This document shows positions 1-8,321 of a stretch of 21,126 nucleotides of DNA, piece after piece. Position 1 is the stretch's first letter; each line of letters opens with the position of its first letter. Source of the DNA: Clostridiales bacterium (GTDB lineage: Bacteria > Bacillota > Clostridia > Oscillospirales > Acutalibacteraceae); the NCBI GenBank assembly GCA_019415925.1, contig DXYG01000043.1:1-21126 (forward strand), read 5' to 3'. The notes under the pieces are model-generated. The model saw only the letters and a program-made list of their open reading frames with translations. It did not search any database and was not told where the DNA came from. The translations under genes were made by a program, and so were the position numbers.

Positions 1-52
1 TTGACCGAAATTTTTAATTTTTTTGCGAGTCAACTCACCGCTAAATTATGGT

Positions 53-268
53 TTACTTATTCTTTTTATACGCTTGTTTAAACGGCACAACCTCGCCGTT
101 TTTTTCTTTAACGCTTACATTGTCTAGCGTTTTATCAAACTGTGTGCGGATTTCACCGAGATAAATTTTATACAGCTTTTTCTGTTCAGCCTGTTCGTCG
201 GAAGTGAGTCCCTGTTCACGCTTTTTCTTTGCAAGCTCGTTAATCCTGTTAAGCAAATTCTTATCCAT
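53..268 (-). CDS. DUF896 / UPF0291 (YnzC-like) small protein
   Basis: This 71-residue, highly charged protein matches the pattern of the DUF896/UPF0291 family (B. subtilis YnzC). It opens with the short helix NRINELAKKKREQGLT, then an EQAEQKKLYKIYLGEIR segment, then a basic tail. In the known family the N-terminus is a two-helix hairpin and the C-terminus is disordered. The molecular role is unknown; the B. subtilis member is linked to the SOS/LexA regulon, but I see no convincing LexA operator here. The ATG follows a GAGG Shine-Dalgarno at sensible spacing and a good minus-strand promoter lies upstream. The gene diverges from the MutS-like gene. No clear terminator lies in the 52 bases remaining downstream. 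The family call is fairly sure; the function is unknown. Confidence 0.85.
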   Translation of the reverse strand: MDKNLLNRINELAKKKREQGLTSDEQAEQKKLYKIYLGEIRTQFDKTLDNVSVKEKNGEVVPFKQAYKKNK

Positions 269-295
269 ATCAATACCTCGCTTTTTACTCTGATA

Positions 296-324
296 ATCAT
301 ATCACAAAATAAAACATATTGCAA
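296..324 (-). promoter_or_regulatory. Sigma-A promoter of the DUF896 gene
   Basis: On the minus strand, TTGCAA (319-324) and TATGAT (296-301) are separated by exactly 17 bases. This puts the transcript start roughly 20 bases before the ATG, with a GAGG ribosome binding site between. Seen directly; not experimentally supported. Confidence 0.65.
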
Positions 325-342
325 TAAATTCAATTTTATATA

Positions 343-370
343 TTGCGTCCGACATTTTTTGATATATAAT
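343..370 (+). promoter_or_regulatory. Candidate promoter of the MutS-like gene
   Basis: On the plus strand, TTGCGT (343-348) is followed after 16 bases by a perfect TATAAT (365-370), 38 bases before the ATG at 409. The -35 is imperfect (4 of 6). A GGTGG ribosome binding site sits at 401-405. It is back-to-back with the DUF896 promoter. Confidence 0.5.
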
Positions 371-408
371 AATAGGTAATAGGTGAAATAACTGACGGAC
401 GGTGGATT

Positions 409-2112
409 ATGGAAAATTTAAGCTTGCTTCATCCGCAAAATTCAAATGCAGTTTACCATACCCTTACAAAAGAGGCGATAAACGATTTATCGGTGGATTT
501 CCTTTGCAATGCGCTTACCGAGGACGCATACGAGCGCAACAGCATCAAACAGCTCTTAACGCAGATTACCGATGATGAAGAGGTAATAAAGTACAGGTGC
601 GACGTGTTTGATGACTTTCTGCGTTTTCCAAAGTTGAGAGAGGATTTGACAGCACTGCTTGCAAAGCTTGAAGATTTGAGAGAGATTGAGAGATTTCAGA
701 AGGATTCCGAAGCTTCATCTCTCTGGCAGCTTATCAACAGACTGCGTGAAATAGGCGGCTACGTTGACTGCATTACGCAGATAAAAACAACGCTTGAATC
801 AATTGATGTCAAGTCGCAGGGGCTTTTGACGCTCAAAGAGAACGTGACTTCAATCTATAATGACAGCGGATTTCCCAACTTGAAAAAGGATATTGAGGAC
901 ACGCTCGCAAAGGCGCAAAAGCTCAGGAGCATAACGCTGGGTGTAAACCTTGACGCACTTCTGCGCCCGAAAACAGTCGGTGTAATTTCGCTCAACGACA
1001 AGCCTTTCACCGACAGCGGAATTCTCAAACGCTTTACAAACTTTGCAAACAGGAACAGCGAGCTTCACCACGGCAATGACGTTTCGGGTTTTATAAGCTT
1101 TCACCCTGCAAATCCGAGTACAACTTCTCTTGGAATCGGCAAGTTTGTAACCGGTGCACAGCAGGACGTAAATCAGACCTTTACGTCTGAGCTTACGGGA
1201 GCTGACCCGCTTTCTGACGCACTAAAAAAGGTAGTTACCGACATTCTGCGCCGTACTGTAAACGACATCAAGTCAACGCTCAACAAGTATATAAACATAA
1301 ACGGCTATTCCTTTGTTGCACTGATGCCCGAAATTATTTTCTACATTCGTTTTGCCGAGCTTTGCGATAAGATTATGCAGAAAAATCTTCCGCTCTGCAA
1401 GGCGCAGATTGCCCCGAAAGAGGATAGAAACTGTAATATTGAAAATCTTTACAATATAAAGCTGGCTATAAAGAATGTCAAGGGTGATAATATAGATATC
1501 GTGACCAACGAGTTTGTTTTTGACGACGACAAGCGGATTTACATTCTCACAGGTCCTAACAGGGGCGGTAAAACTACAATTACTCAGGCTGTCGGTATTG
1601 CATTTTTACTTGCACAGAACGGAATTTACGTTCCTGCATCATCAATGAATTTCAGTCCGTGCGACAATATCTTTACACATTTTCCTGCCGATGAAAACGA
1701 TACGGTAGATTTGGGCAGACTTGGCGAGGAGAGCAAAAGACTGTCCGAAATTTTTGAAACCGCCACACGTTACAGCCTGCTTTTGCTCAACGAAAGTCTT
1801 GCGACAACCAATGTTGCAGAAGGCTTGTACATTGCAAAGGACGTTGTAAAAGCGATGCGCTACCTCGGCACAAGAGCTGTTTTCAATACGCATATGCATG
1901 ATTTGGCAAGAAACCTCGATAAGGTGAACAGTGATGTTGATGGTGACAGTAAAATTGAAAGTATGGTAACGGGCGTTGAAAACGGCAACCGTTCGTTCAA
2001 GGTGTTTATCGCACCTCCGCAGGGCGTAAGCTACGCAAGAGATATTGCGGAAAAATACGGCGTGACCTTTGAGAAGATTAAGAGCGAGATTGACAACAAG
2101 CCGAAAAACTGA
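409..2112 (+). CDS. MutS-related ATPase (core and ATPase domains only)
   Basis: The 567-residue protein has a C-terminal MutS-family ATPase. Its Walker A is TGPNRGGKTT at about residues 381-390. An ESKRLSEIF segment follows, then the Walker B-like LLLLNESLATTN at about 456-467 and a D-loop-like VFNTHMHDLAR near 488. Residues 1-330 are mostly helical and resemble the lever/core domains of MutS. The mismatch-recognition domain (FxE motif) and a Smr nuclease domain are both absent, so this is neither classical MutS nor full MutS2. The usual Walker B aspartate is replaced by Asn (NES for DE), although the catalytic Glu is kept. Clostridial MutS-like paralogues of this shape are known but poorly characterised. 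The ATG at 409 has a GGTGG site. The gene stands alone between its own promoter and that of proS. The ATPase family is sure; a repair role is inference. Confidence 0.85.
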   Translation: MENLSLLHPQNSNAVYHTLTKEAINDLSVDFLCNALTEDAYERNSIKQLLTQITDDEEVIKYRCDVFDDFLRFPKLREDLTALLAKLEDLREIERFQKDSEASSLWQLINRLREIGGYVDCITQIKTTLESIDVKSQGLLTLKENVTSIYNDSGFPNLKKDIEDTLAKAQKLRSITLGVNLDALLRPKTVGVISLNDKPFTDSGILKRFTNFANRNSELHHGNDVSGFISFHPANPSTTSLGIGKFVTGAQQDVNQTFTSELTGADPLSDALKKVVTDILRRTVNDIKSTLNKYININGYSFVALMPEIIFYIRFAELCDKIMQKNLPLCKAQIAPKEDRNCNIENLYNIKLAIKNVKGDNIDIVTNEFVFDDDKRIYILTGPNRGGKTTITQAVGIAFLLAQNGIYVPASSMNFSPCDNIFTHFPADENDTVDLGRLGEESKRLSEIFETATRYSLLLLNESLATTNVAEGLYIAKDVVKAMRYLGTRAVFNTHMHDLARNLDKVNSDVDGDSKIESMVTGVENGNRSFKVFIAPPQGVSYARDIAEKYGVTFEKIKSEIDNKPKN

Positions 2113-2153
2113 CGTATTGACTAAACCATAAGATTATTACCAAACTAAAATAC

Positions 2154-2181
2154 TTGAAAAAATTTTAATATATTGTATAAT
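2154..2181 (+). promoter_or_regulatory. Sigma-A promoter of proS
   Basis: TTGAAA (2154-2159) and a perfect TATAAT (2176-2181) are separated by 16 bases. The start point would be near 2188, leaving a roughly 45-base leader before the GGAGG site and the ATG at 2233. Confidence 0.65.
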
Positions 2182-2199
2182 AGAAATGTTATGATAATT

Positions 2200-2217
2200 A
2201 TTCGTACAATTCGTACA
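2200..2217 (+). repeat. Tandem 9-mer in the proS leader
   Basis: ATTCGTACA occurs twice head to tail (2200-2208 and 2209-2217), directly before the GGAGG ribosome binding site. It could be chance in an AT-rich leader or a small regulatory site. No T-box features (specifier loop, conserved T-box sequence) are visible. Confidence 0.4.
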
Positions 2218-2232
2218 CGGAGGTAAACAATT

Positions 2233-3672
2233 ATGGCAGAGAAAAAGAAGATGGTAGAAGCCATTACAAGCAGAGATGAGGACTTTGCAAAATGGTATAC
2301 CGACATTGTAAAAAAGGCGGAGCTTGTTGATTACTCAAACGTCAAAGGATGTATGGTAATCAGACCTTACGGCTATGCAATCTGGGAAAATATACAGGCT
2401 GACCTTGACCGCAGATTTAAACAAACAGGTCACGAGAATGTCTATATGCCAATGTTTATCCCCGAAAGCCTGCTTCAGAAGGAAAAAGACCACGTCGAGG
2501 GTTTTGCACCCGAATGTGCGTGGGTAACAATCGGAGGACAGGAAAAGCTTACCGAGCGTCTTTGCGTTCGTCCGACTTCCGAAACACTCTTCTGCGAGCA
2601 TTACAAGAAGATAATCAATACATACCGTGATTTGCCCAAGCTCTACAATCAGTGGTGCAGTGTTGTTAGATGGGAAAAGACAACCCGTCCGTTTTTGCGT
2701 ACGTCTGAGTTTTTGTGGCAGGAAGGTCACACAATGCACGAAACCGAGGAAGAGGCAAGAGAAGAAACACTGCGTATGCTTCACGTTTACGAGAGCTTCT
2801 ACAGAGAAACCCTTGCAATTCCTGCGGTAATCGGCAGAAAGACCGAAAAGGAAAAGTTTGCAGGCGCAGAGGAAACCTATACAATTGAGCCGATGATGCA
2901 CAACGGCGTTGCTTTGCAGGGCGGTACCTCGCACTACTTCGGCGACGGCTTTGCAAAGAGCTTCGGCATAACATACACAGGCAAGGACAACAAGCTCCAT
3001 TATCCGCACCAGACATCTTGGGGTGTATCAACAAGAATGATTGGTGCAATAATAATGGTACACGGCGACGACGACGGACTTGTACTTCCGCCGAAGATTT
3101 CTCCGATTCAGGTAGCTGTAATCCCCGTTGCTCAGCATAAAGAGGGTGTGCTTGAAAAGGCAAACGAGCTTAAAGCAGAGCTTGCAAAGAAGTACAGAGT
3201 CAAGCTTGACGACTCCGACCACGCTCCCGGCTGGAAGTTTGCAGAGTACGAGATGAAGGGCGTGCCCGTAAGAGTTGAAATCGGTCCTAAGGATATTGAG
3301 AAAAACCAGTGCGTAGTCGTAAGACGTGACACCAGAGAAAAGGCTTTTGTTCCGCTTTCGGAGCTTTCAGCGTTTGTTGAAAAGCTTATGGAGGATATCC
3401 ACAACGCTATGTATGAGCGTGCACTCAAGAATACTCAGGAAAAGACATTTACAGCGACAAGCTATGACGAGTTTATCGACATTTCAAAGAACCATCCCGG
3501 CTTTATCAAGGCTATGTGGTGCGGTGACAGCGAGTGCGAAGAAAAGCTCAAAGAGGTTACAGGCGGCGTAAAGAGCAGATGTATTCCGTTTGAGGAAGAA
3601 CACCTTTCGGATACCTGCGTATGCTGCGGCAAGCCTGCAAAGCATATGGTATACTGGGGCAAACAGTATTAA
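2233..3672 (+). CDS. proS: Prolyl-tRNA synthetase, type 3 (archaeal/eukaryotic-like)
   Basis: Class II aminoacyl-tRNA synthetase that charges tRNA-Pro in the cytoplasm. The 479-residue length and the order of motifs fit the eukaryote/archaea-type enzyme found in many Clostridia and Mycoplasma. It shows [13 protein letters not shown] near 69, RPTSET near 112-117, [17 protein letters not shown] near 144 (motif 2), the [13 protein letters not shown] segment (motif 3 region), an anticodon-binding domain and a C-terminal cysteine-bearing domain. That last domain has C430, C435, C450, C462, C464 and C465, and ends in the family-typical aromatic residue Y479. The bacterial-type editing insertion domain is absent, as expected for this type. 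The ATG follows GGAGG at 7 to 10 bases. The gene has its own promoter, and metA follows after 135 bases of structured sequence. Confidence 0.97.
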   Translation: MAEKKKMVEAITSRDEDFAKWYTDIVKKAELVDYSNVKGCMVIRPYGYAIWENIQADLDRRFKQTGHENVYMPMFIPESLLQKEKDHVEGFAPECAWVTIGGQEKLTERLCVRPTSETLFCEHYKKIINTYRDLPKLYNQWCSVVRWEKTTRPFLRTSEFLWQEGHTMHETEEEAREETLRMLHVYESFYRETLAIPAVIGRKTEKEKFAGAEETYTIEPMMHNGVALQGGTSHYFGDGFAKSFGITYTGKDNKLHYPHQTSWGVSTRMIGAIIMVHGDDDGLVLPPKISPIQVAVIPVAQHKEGVLEKANELKAELAKKYRVKLDDSDHAPGWKFAEYEMKGVPVRVEIGPKDIEKNQCVVVRRDTREKAFVPLSELSAFVEKLMEDIHNAMYERALKNTQEKTFTATSYDEFIDISKNHPGFIKAMWCGDSECEEKLKEVTGGVKSRCIPFEEEHLSDTCVCCGKPAKHMVYWGKQY

Positions 3673-3736
3673 GCCGAGTGCCTCGGCGGGCAATTCGAGT
3701 CTAAAAGTTAGTTTGTAAGAATAAAATGGTTGCCCG
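3673..3736 (+). other. Structured proS-metA intergenic sequence
   Basis: Two nested or competing stems follow the proS stop. One is GCCGAG/CTCGGC (3673-3678 with 3682-3687, 3-base loop). The other is CGGGCAA/TTGCCCG (3687-3693 with 3730-3736). AAAAGT (3704-3709 area) can also pair with ACTTTT just after the second stem. No long U-run follows, so it is a weak terminator at best. It does not fit SAM-I, SAM-II or T-box patterns, which would be expected candidates before a methionine gene. Confidence 0.35.
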
Positions 3737-3807
3737 ACTTTTGAGTTGATATAAAGGTTACGTTATGTCCTCATATGTAAAATGTAATCATAAAAGGTGG
3801 TGAGAAA

Positions 3808-4740
3808 ATGCCTATCAAGGTTCAGAGTAATCTTCCGGCTATCAAGGTGCTTGAATCGGAAAACATCTTTGTTATGCCGAACGAGGTCGCATTAAGGCAG
3901 GACATTCGTCCTCTTAAAATTTTAATTTTAAACCTTATGCCCACAAAAATTGAAACCGAAACCCAGCTTTTAAGGCTTCTGGGCAACAGCCCGTTGCAGG
4001 TTGACATTGAGCTTTTGCAGATGGCTTCGCATACCTCTAAGAACACCTCGCCGCATCATCTGACAACCTTTTACAAGACGTTTCAGCAGGTAAAGAACGA
4101 GAGCTTTGACGGTATGATTATCACCGGAGCGCCTGTTGAACAGCTTGAATTTGAGGACGTTGACTACTGGGACGAGCTTTGCGAGATTATGGAGTGGTCA
4201 AAGCACAATGTCTACTCAACCTTCCACATTTGCTGGGGTGCTCAGGCGGGATTATATTTCCATTACGGAATTAAAAAGCATCAGCTCCCCGAAAAGTTGA
4301 GCGGTATTTATTCGCATAGAATCCTCAATCCGCATCATCCGCTTATGCGTGGCTTTGACGATACGTTCTGTATTCCTCATTCACGCTATACGGGTGTTGA
4401 CGAGGAGGAAATAAAAAAACATTACGAGCTTGAAATTCTGTCTGTGTCCGACAAGGCAGGAGTTGCCATTGTGTGCAGTAAAAACGGCAGACAGGTTTTC
4501 GTTACGGGACACGCAGAGTACGACAGGGAAACGCTCGCAAACGAGTATTTTCGTGACAAAAACAAGGGGATAAATCCGCAGATTCCCTATAATTATTTCC
4601 CCGATGACGACGCCTCGAAAACTCCGCCGATGGTGTGGAGAAGCAACGCAACCTTGCTTTATACAAACTGGCTCAACTATTTTGTATATCAGGCTACACC
4701 GTATGATTTGCGTGAGCTTATCGAAAAATATCCGCATTGA
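3808..4740 (+). CDS. metA: Homoserine O-acetyltransferase (MetA family)
   Basis: This enzyme acylates L-homoserine, the first committed step of methionine synthesis. The 310-residue sequence carries the MetA catalytic set at canonical numbers: Cys142 in HICWGAQAG, and His235 and Glu237 in VTGHAEYD. Residue 111, which follows GAPV, is Glu. In characterised MetA proteins Glu111 goes with acetyl-CoA and Gly111 with succinyl-CoA, so the product is predicted to be O-acetylhomoserine even though the family is often labelled homoserine O-succinyltransferase. The ATG follows AGGTGG at good spacing. No SAM riboswitch or T-box is visible upstream, so regulation is unclear. The gene is followed by a hairpin terminator shared with rpe on the opposite strand. 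Confidence 0.95.
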   Translation: MPIKVQSNLPAIKVLESENIFVMPNEVALRQDIRPLKILILNLMPTKIETETQLLRLLGNSPLQVDIELLQMASHTSKNTSPHHLTTFYKTFQQVKNESFDGMIITGAPVEQLEFEDVDYWDELCEIMEWSKHNVYSTFHICWGAQAGLYFHYGIKKHQLPEKLSGIYSHRILNPHHPLMRGFDDTFCIPHSRYTGVDEEEIKKHYELEILSVSDKAGVAIVCSKNGRQVFVTGHAEYDRETLANEYFRDKNKGINPQIPYNYFPDDDASKTPPMVWRSNATLLYTNWLNYFVYQATPYDLRELIEKYPH

Positions 4741-4761
4741 TTTTGAAGTTTTTAAATAAAT

Positions 4762-4795
4762 AAGCCGAAAAGGAATTTGGACTCCTTTTCGGCTT
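4762..4795. terminator. Bidirectional terminator between metA and rpe
   Basis: A perfect 13-bp stem (4762-4774 with 4783-4795, AAGCCGAAAAGGA paired with its complement) carries an 8-base loop. On the plus strand it runs into TTTTGCTTTTA. On the minus strand it is followed by TATTTATTT. It lies between two convergent genes and probably stops both transcripts. Confidence 0.85.
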
Positions 4796-4817
4796 TTGCT
4801 TTTATGTATTATTGAGT

Positions 4818-5462
4818 TTAATACGACTGCAATTTTGCGATTGCCTGTGCGGCGTTGTCGGCTTTGAAAACAGCCGTTCCTGCAACGCACACGTCAATTC
4901 CTGCGTTTGCCGCCTGCTCAATTGTTGCATCTCCGATTCCGCCGTCAGCCTCAATCAGCATATCAATTCCACGTCTTTTGCACTCGTCCTTGAGTTCTTT
5001 TACTTTCGGGAGCATATCAGCCATAAAGCTCTGTCCTCCGAAACCGGGCTCAACTGTCATAACAAGCACAAGGTCGATTTTGTCAAGATAGGGGAAAACT
5101 GCACTTGCAGGAGTGTTCGGCTTGATTACAAGTCCCGGTTTTACGCCCCGACTTCTGATTTTGTCAATCGTCTTGTTAATGTCTGAGTCACATTCAACGT
5201 GAAAGGTGATTATGTCAGCGCCTGCGTCGGCAAAGTCGTCAGCATATTTCAAAGGGTCGCTTATCATAAGATGAACGTCGAACGGCTTGTCGGTGTATTT
5301 TCTTACGGTTTTGATTACGGGTGCGCCAAAGGTTATGTTCGGCACAAAGTGACCGTCCATAACGTCAAGGTGCATCCAGTCTGCACCTGCCTTGTCCATT
5401 CTTACGATTTCTTCGCCCATTTTTGAAAAGTCACACGATAGAAGTGACGGTGCAATTTTCAT
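4818..5462 (-). CDS. rpe: Ribulose-phosphate 3-epimerase
   Basis: This TIM-barrel enzyme of the pentose phosphate pathway interconverts ribulose-5-P and xylulose-5-P. Family signatures are all present: MKIAPSLLSCDF at the N-terminus, the metal/catalytic LDVMDGHFVPNITFG block, DVHLMI, FHVE, a VLVMTVEPGFGGQSF phosphate-binding loop and the EADGGI strand. The length (214 residues) is typical. The frame is open to an ATG at 5471, but that ATG abuts the AAAGGA ribosome binding site. The ATG at 5462 gives about 9 bases of spacing and the standard family start, so I use it. The gene follows the degenerate P-type ATPase on the same strand after 153 bases that hold a terminator-like hairpin, so it may have its own promoter. 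Confidence 0.96.
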   Translation of the reverse strand: MKIAPSLLSCDFSKMGEEIVRMDKAGADWMHLDVMDGHFVPNITFGAPVIKTVRKYTDKPFDVHLMISDPLKYADDFADAGADIITFHVECDSDINKTIDKIRSRGVKPGLVIKPNTPASAVFPYLDKIDLVLVMTVEPGFGGQSFMADMLPKVKELKDECKRRGIDMLIEADGGIGDATIEQAANAGIDVCVAGTAVFKADNAAQAIAKLQSY

Positions 5463-5500
5463 TTTAAACATCCTTTCACGGTTGATTTGCGTTTAAATAT

Positions 5501-5619
5501 GTAGCGGCGAACTGTGATCGCCAAAACATTACCGATATCTCAAGTTAAAATTCGGGCAACAATGGTTTGATTTAAACAAACCCAGCCACTCGAACCGGGA
5601 GCGGCGACACGCCGGCTAC
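5501..5619. repeat. Repeat-like stretch upstream of rpe, with GTAGC inverted ends
   Basis: The stretch starts with GTAGC plus a hairpin (GGCGA 5506-5510 with TCGCC 5518-5522). It ends with another GC-rich hairpin (CGGCG 5602-5606 with CGCCG 5610-5614) followed by GCTAC, the inverse of the start. The right end supplies the TAG stop codon of the upstream membrane protein. It resembles the small GC-rich hairpin repeat at 16309-16351. It may be a short non-coding repeat element; copy number in the genome cannot be seen from here. Confidence 0.35.
5571..5599 (-). terminator. Candidate terminator downstream of the P-type ATPase-like gene
   Basis: Read on the minus strand, a 7-bp stem with some G-U pairs (5599-5593 with 5587-5581, 5-base loop) is followed by TTTGTTTAAA. 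It lies 17 bases past the stop codon. The stem is weak and its sequence superficially resembles a tRNA T-arm, but no tRNA is present. Confidence 0.4.
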
Positions 5620-8264
5620 GGCTTTTGAATTGCAGGAGCTACTATTGCGGCGAGTCCCCAGAACAGTGCATAAATCAGCACCTCGAGCGAGCCCATTACG
5701 CCTACTCCTGCATAAAGCGAAAGCGTAGCGGCAAGCAGAATTCCGATAATCACTGCAATAAGCTGAATTACAATTGCAAGGGAAATGTTGTGCTTGATTT
5801 TTACGCTTCCCGATACTGCACGTGCAAGAGAAGAAACCTTGCCGCCCGTAATAAGATAAGACCTTGAGCTGTCCTCAACAGTTCCCTGAGCCTCTTTGAG
5901 TACGTTGCCGAGTCCTGTTGAAAGTACCTTTATACTGCGGTAGAAAAGGTTGTAAAGCTCGGCAATAAGGTCGTTTGTAATGTTGTAGTCGGTTGTCCTG
6001 ATAAGAAAGCTTATGCCGTTTGTTTCGGCACGCTGAAGCTCGGATTTAAGCTCGGGGTCAGCGTGATACCTCGTTACAAACATAGCTACAAGCCTGCCTG
6101 CACGAGAGAGGTATGTTACCTGTCTGCCCTTTGAAGTGTATTTTTCCTCATATTCAATGCGTGGAGTTTCTACGCTGTATTTTTCCATAAGCTTGCGTGA
6201 ACCGACAAGTATTCTTTCGCTGTTAATCCAGCCTACAAGTCCCATTTCGTCCTCGTAAAGCACGCTTTCAACCTCGGGCAGAGTTTCGTTTGTTTCAGCA
6301 ACAACCGAGTCAAATGCGTTTGCAATAGGATTCTGAGCCTCTTTTAAAATTGCAATTCCGCAGAGAAGTGACTCGTCAACATTGTAGTCCTCGTAGGTTT
6401 TGATTCCCTCAAGCTCAATTGAGTCGGCAGGGAAGAGCTCGTTTGCGTCAATCATAATTGCAGTGCTGTCGCAGAACTGCTTGATTGACGGATAACCCGA
6501 CAACATTCCTCCGAATGAGAGAAGCTTTTTGCAGAGCTTTCTTACGGGAAAATTAACTGCAAGGAGTGTTGAAACAGGGATTGCAACCGCAGTCATAAGC
6601 GCAAAAGCGTTGATTGCGTCTGCAAAAGAAACCTTAACAATACCGTAAATCAGGGTTATGATTATTGCGGCAATGGTCGTAATCGGCGCAAGCTTTGACG
6701 CTAAATCCTCGCTCGGGTCGGGAGCATAGGAGATTTTGAGAAAGTTTGAAGGGAATTTTGTTTTGTGCTGATAAGCAATAAGCGTTTTTTCCGATGCAGT
6801 TCCGCTGAGCATCTGATTTGCAACGGATTCGTTGTTGTAGATTTTAGCGGCGTATTTCTGACCTTTTGAAGAGATAAACTTGAAATTATCCTTGACTCGC
6901 AATACCATAAGCAATTTTCCGAAATTGTTCGCAAAGAAAGCTAAAAGTACAATTACGCAGTAGTAGTTGATGTTAAAGGCGTTCATATCACCAATGCAGA
7001 AGAATGAAACGACAGTCTGAATAAGAGCTGCAACTCCTGCTACAGCAACGGCGGTGTCGGAATTTCCCTTGAATTTAGCAAGCGGAGTAAGTCCGCTGAG
7101 CATAGCAACACGGTTGATAAACAGTGAAAATCCTACAAGAAGGAAGTTTAAAATTGCATATGCCGCAGGAGCAAACGAAATTGCAGAGCAGATAGCCTGC
7201 GGAAAAAGCCTTGTAACTACCGTAAGTATAATTGACAGTGCGGCTATTATGCCCGAAATCAGACTGCGTACAAACAGCTTTTTGATGTTCAGGTTAAGCT
7301 CGTAGAGGATACTTTTCTCGTCATCGTCACCCGTGTAGTCCTCAACAGGCTTTGCCTTTTCCTTTGGTGTGTCGTCATCGTCTGACTCGTCCTTTGAGAA
7401 AAAGCCGACTACTGCCGACAGAATTTTTTCCTGCGGTGAACGTGTGTCTTCGTTTTCCTCAGGCTCGTCCTCTTCATGAGCCTTCGGCTCGGGACGGATA
7501 ACGTGAGCAATTACCGACGGATTTTTCGAGCGTATATATTCCTCGTATTCGTTTTCAACAACTTCTGAAAAACGTCCTGCCTTGACGTTGAGAATTTCTC
7601 TGGGCTCGTCGGGACGGTAGACGGGAACCTTTGCAACAACCTTTCTCGGCGGCTTTGCACCGCTTTCGTTTTTTATTCCGAAAAGCTGTTCATACTTGCT
7701 TTGTTCGTCACTTTTCTGCTTTTCAGACTCCTCGTCCTCAAGCTCTATATCAATTGAATTTATGCTTTCAATGTGCGTTTCATCGTCCTTAAACTGGTCA
7801 ACCTCGCCGAGCACCTCGCCCGAAAAGCTGGTGTTTTCATCGTATTCGGGGGTGAGGGTTACTATTTTGTTTTCCTCGGCTTCGGCTCTTTCGGCGGCTT
7901 CTTTTGCCTCCTGTTCAGCCTTTTTTCTTGCTTTTTCCGCTTTCTTTTCAGCCTCTGCCTGAGCTTCCTCGGGAGTCTTTACGTCCTCATTACTGCCGTC
8001 CATCATAAGCGAAGCCTGCATTGTTGCGGCTGTTTTTTCGCCTACAATAGTGTTTGTCTTATCGACTTCATCAAGCGGATTTTTATTCTTAAGCCTTGGC
8101 TTTTTATCTGCGTTGCTGAAAATCTCGTCCATTTTCGGCTTTGCACGGTATTTCTGCGCAGTCTGTTCCATTTTTTCCTGGTCTGCAAGATAGTGAGTTT
8201 CTTCAAGTATGCTTTCTATTTCACGCTCTCTGAGCAGGTCCTGCTGTTTATCCTGTTCTGACAA
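5616..8264 (-). CDS. Degenerate P1B-type ATPase-like membrane protein with long charged N-terminus
   Basis: The protein has 882 residues from a TTG start, which gives 8 bases from GGAAGGAG; the frame is open to a GTG at 8273 that abuts that site. Residues 1-325 are hydrophilic and very acidic/basic, with an Ala/Lys/Glu coiled-coil-like helix at about 97-133 and Asp runs near 295-315. Eight hydrophobic segments follow in P1B order: four at about 333-455, two at 525-572 and two at 826-875. After the sixth, the sequence aligns with heavy-metal ATPases. The expected CPC helix reads AVAIPVSTLL. The phosphorylation site reads IMIDANEL (Asp606) where DKTGTL is expected. The HP loop is QNPIANAF (Asn645), followed by the N-domain-like ILVGSRKLMEKY. 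TGDN is TTDYN (757-761). GDGxND and the TGE actuator motif are missing, and the actuator loop is only about 68 residues. I infer a pump-derived pseudoenzyme that cannot complete the P-type cycle. Its role is unknown. It lies between rlmB (about 50 bases) and rpe on one strand. Confidence 0.8.
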   Translation of the reverse strand: MSEQDKQQDLLREREIESILEETHYLADQEKMEQTAQKYRAKPKMDEIFSNADKKPRLKNKNPLDEVDKTNTIVGEKTAATMQASLMMDGSNEDVKTPEEAQAEAEKKAEKARKKAEQEAKEAAERAEAEENKIVTLTPEYDENTSFSGEVLGEVDQFKDDETHIESINSIDIELEDEESEKQKSDEQSKYEQLFGIKNESGAKPPRKVVAKVPVYRPDEPREILNVKAGRFSEVVENEYEEYIRSKNPSVIAHVIRPEPKAHEEDEPEENEDTRSPQEKILSAVVGFFSKDESDDDDTPKEKAKPVEDYTGDDDEKSILYELNLNIKKLFVRSLISGIIAALSIILTVVTRLFPQAICSAISFAPAAYAILNFLLVGFSLFINRVAMLSGLTPLAKFKGNSDTAVAVAGVAALIQTVVSFFCIGDMNAFNINYYCVIVLLAFFANNFGKLLMVLRVKDNFKFISSKGQKYAAKIYNNESVANQMLSGTASEKTLIAYQHKTKFPSNFLKISYAPDPSEDLASKLAPITTIAAIIITLIYGIVKVSFADAINAFALMTAVAIPVSTLLAVNFPVRKLCKKLLSFGGMLSGYPSIKQFCDSTAIMIDANELFPADSIELEGIKTYEDYNVDESLLCGIAILKEAQNPIANAFDSVVAETNETLPEVESVLYEDEMGLVGWINSERILVGSRKLMEKYSVETPRIEYEEKYTSKGRQVTYLSRAGRLVAMFVTRYHADPELKSELQRAETNGISFLIRTTDYNITNDLIAELYNLFYRSIKVLSTGLGNVLKEAQGTVEDSSRSYLITGGKVSSLARAVSGSVKIKHNISLAIVIQLIAVIIGILLAATLSLYAGVGVMGSLEVLIYALFWGLAAIVAPAIQKP

Positions 8265-8321
8265 GATTAACACTCCTTCCTTTTTCAGGTGTAAAACTTT
8301 TGCTTACTGTTAGTCCGTATT

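Noticed and set aside
1..52. Hairpin-like GCGAG/CTCACCGC near a T-run as a terminator of the DUF896 gene
   Set aside because: The T-run lies on the wrong side of the stem for the minus-strand transcript and the stem is only about five pairs.
2335..3009. Minus-strand open frame of 224 codons opposite proS
   Set aside because: It lies wholly within proS, has no ribosome binding site, is cysteine-rich with no family pattern, and is explained as an antisense shadow of a well-conserved gene.
3673..3807. Possible SAM riboswitch or T-box upstream of metA
   Set aside because: The gap has two stems but none of the conserved SAM-I core or T-box sequence, and is too short for a complete leader.
4381..4890. 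Minus-strand 169-codon frame opposite the end of metA
   Set aside because: It overlaps metA, the terminator and the end of rpe; the hairpin terminator runs through it and there is no family resemblance.
5574..5605. tRNA-like GGTTCGA sequence upstream of rpe
   Set aside because: Only a T-arm-like hairpin is present; no acceptor, D or anticodon arms could be matched around it. It is better read as a terminator-like hairpin.
7773..8261. Plus-strand 162-codon frame rich in Phe, Leu and Ser
   Set aside because: It is the complement of the Lys/Glu/Ala coiled-coil region of the P-type ATPase-like gene, which produces Phe/Leu/Ser-rich antisense translations.
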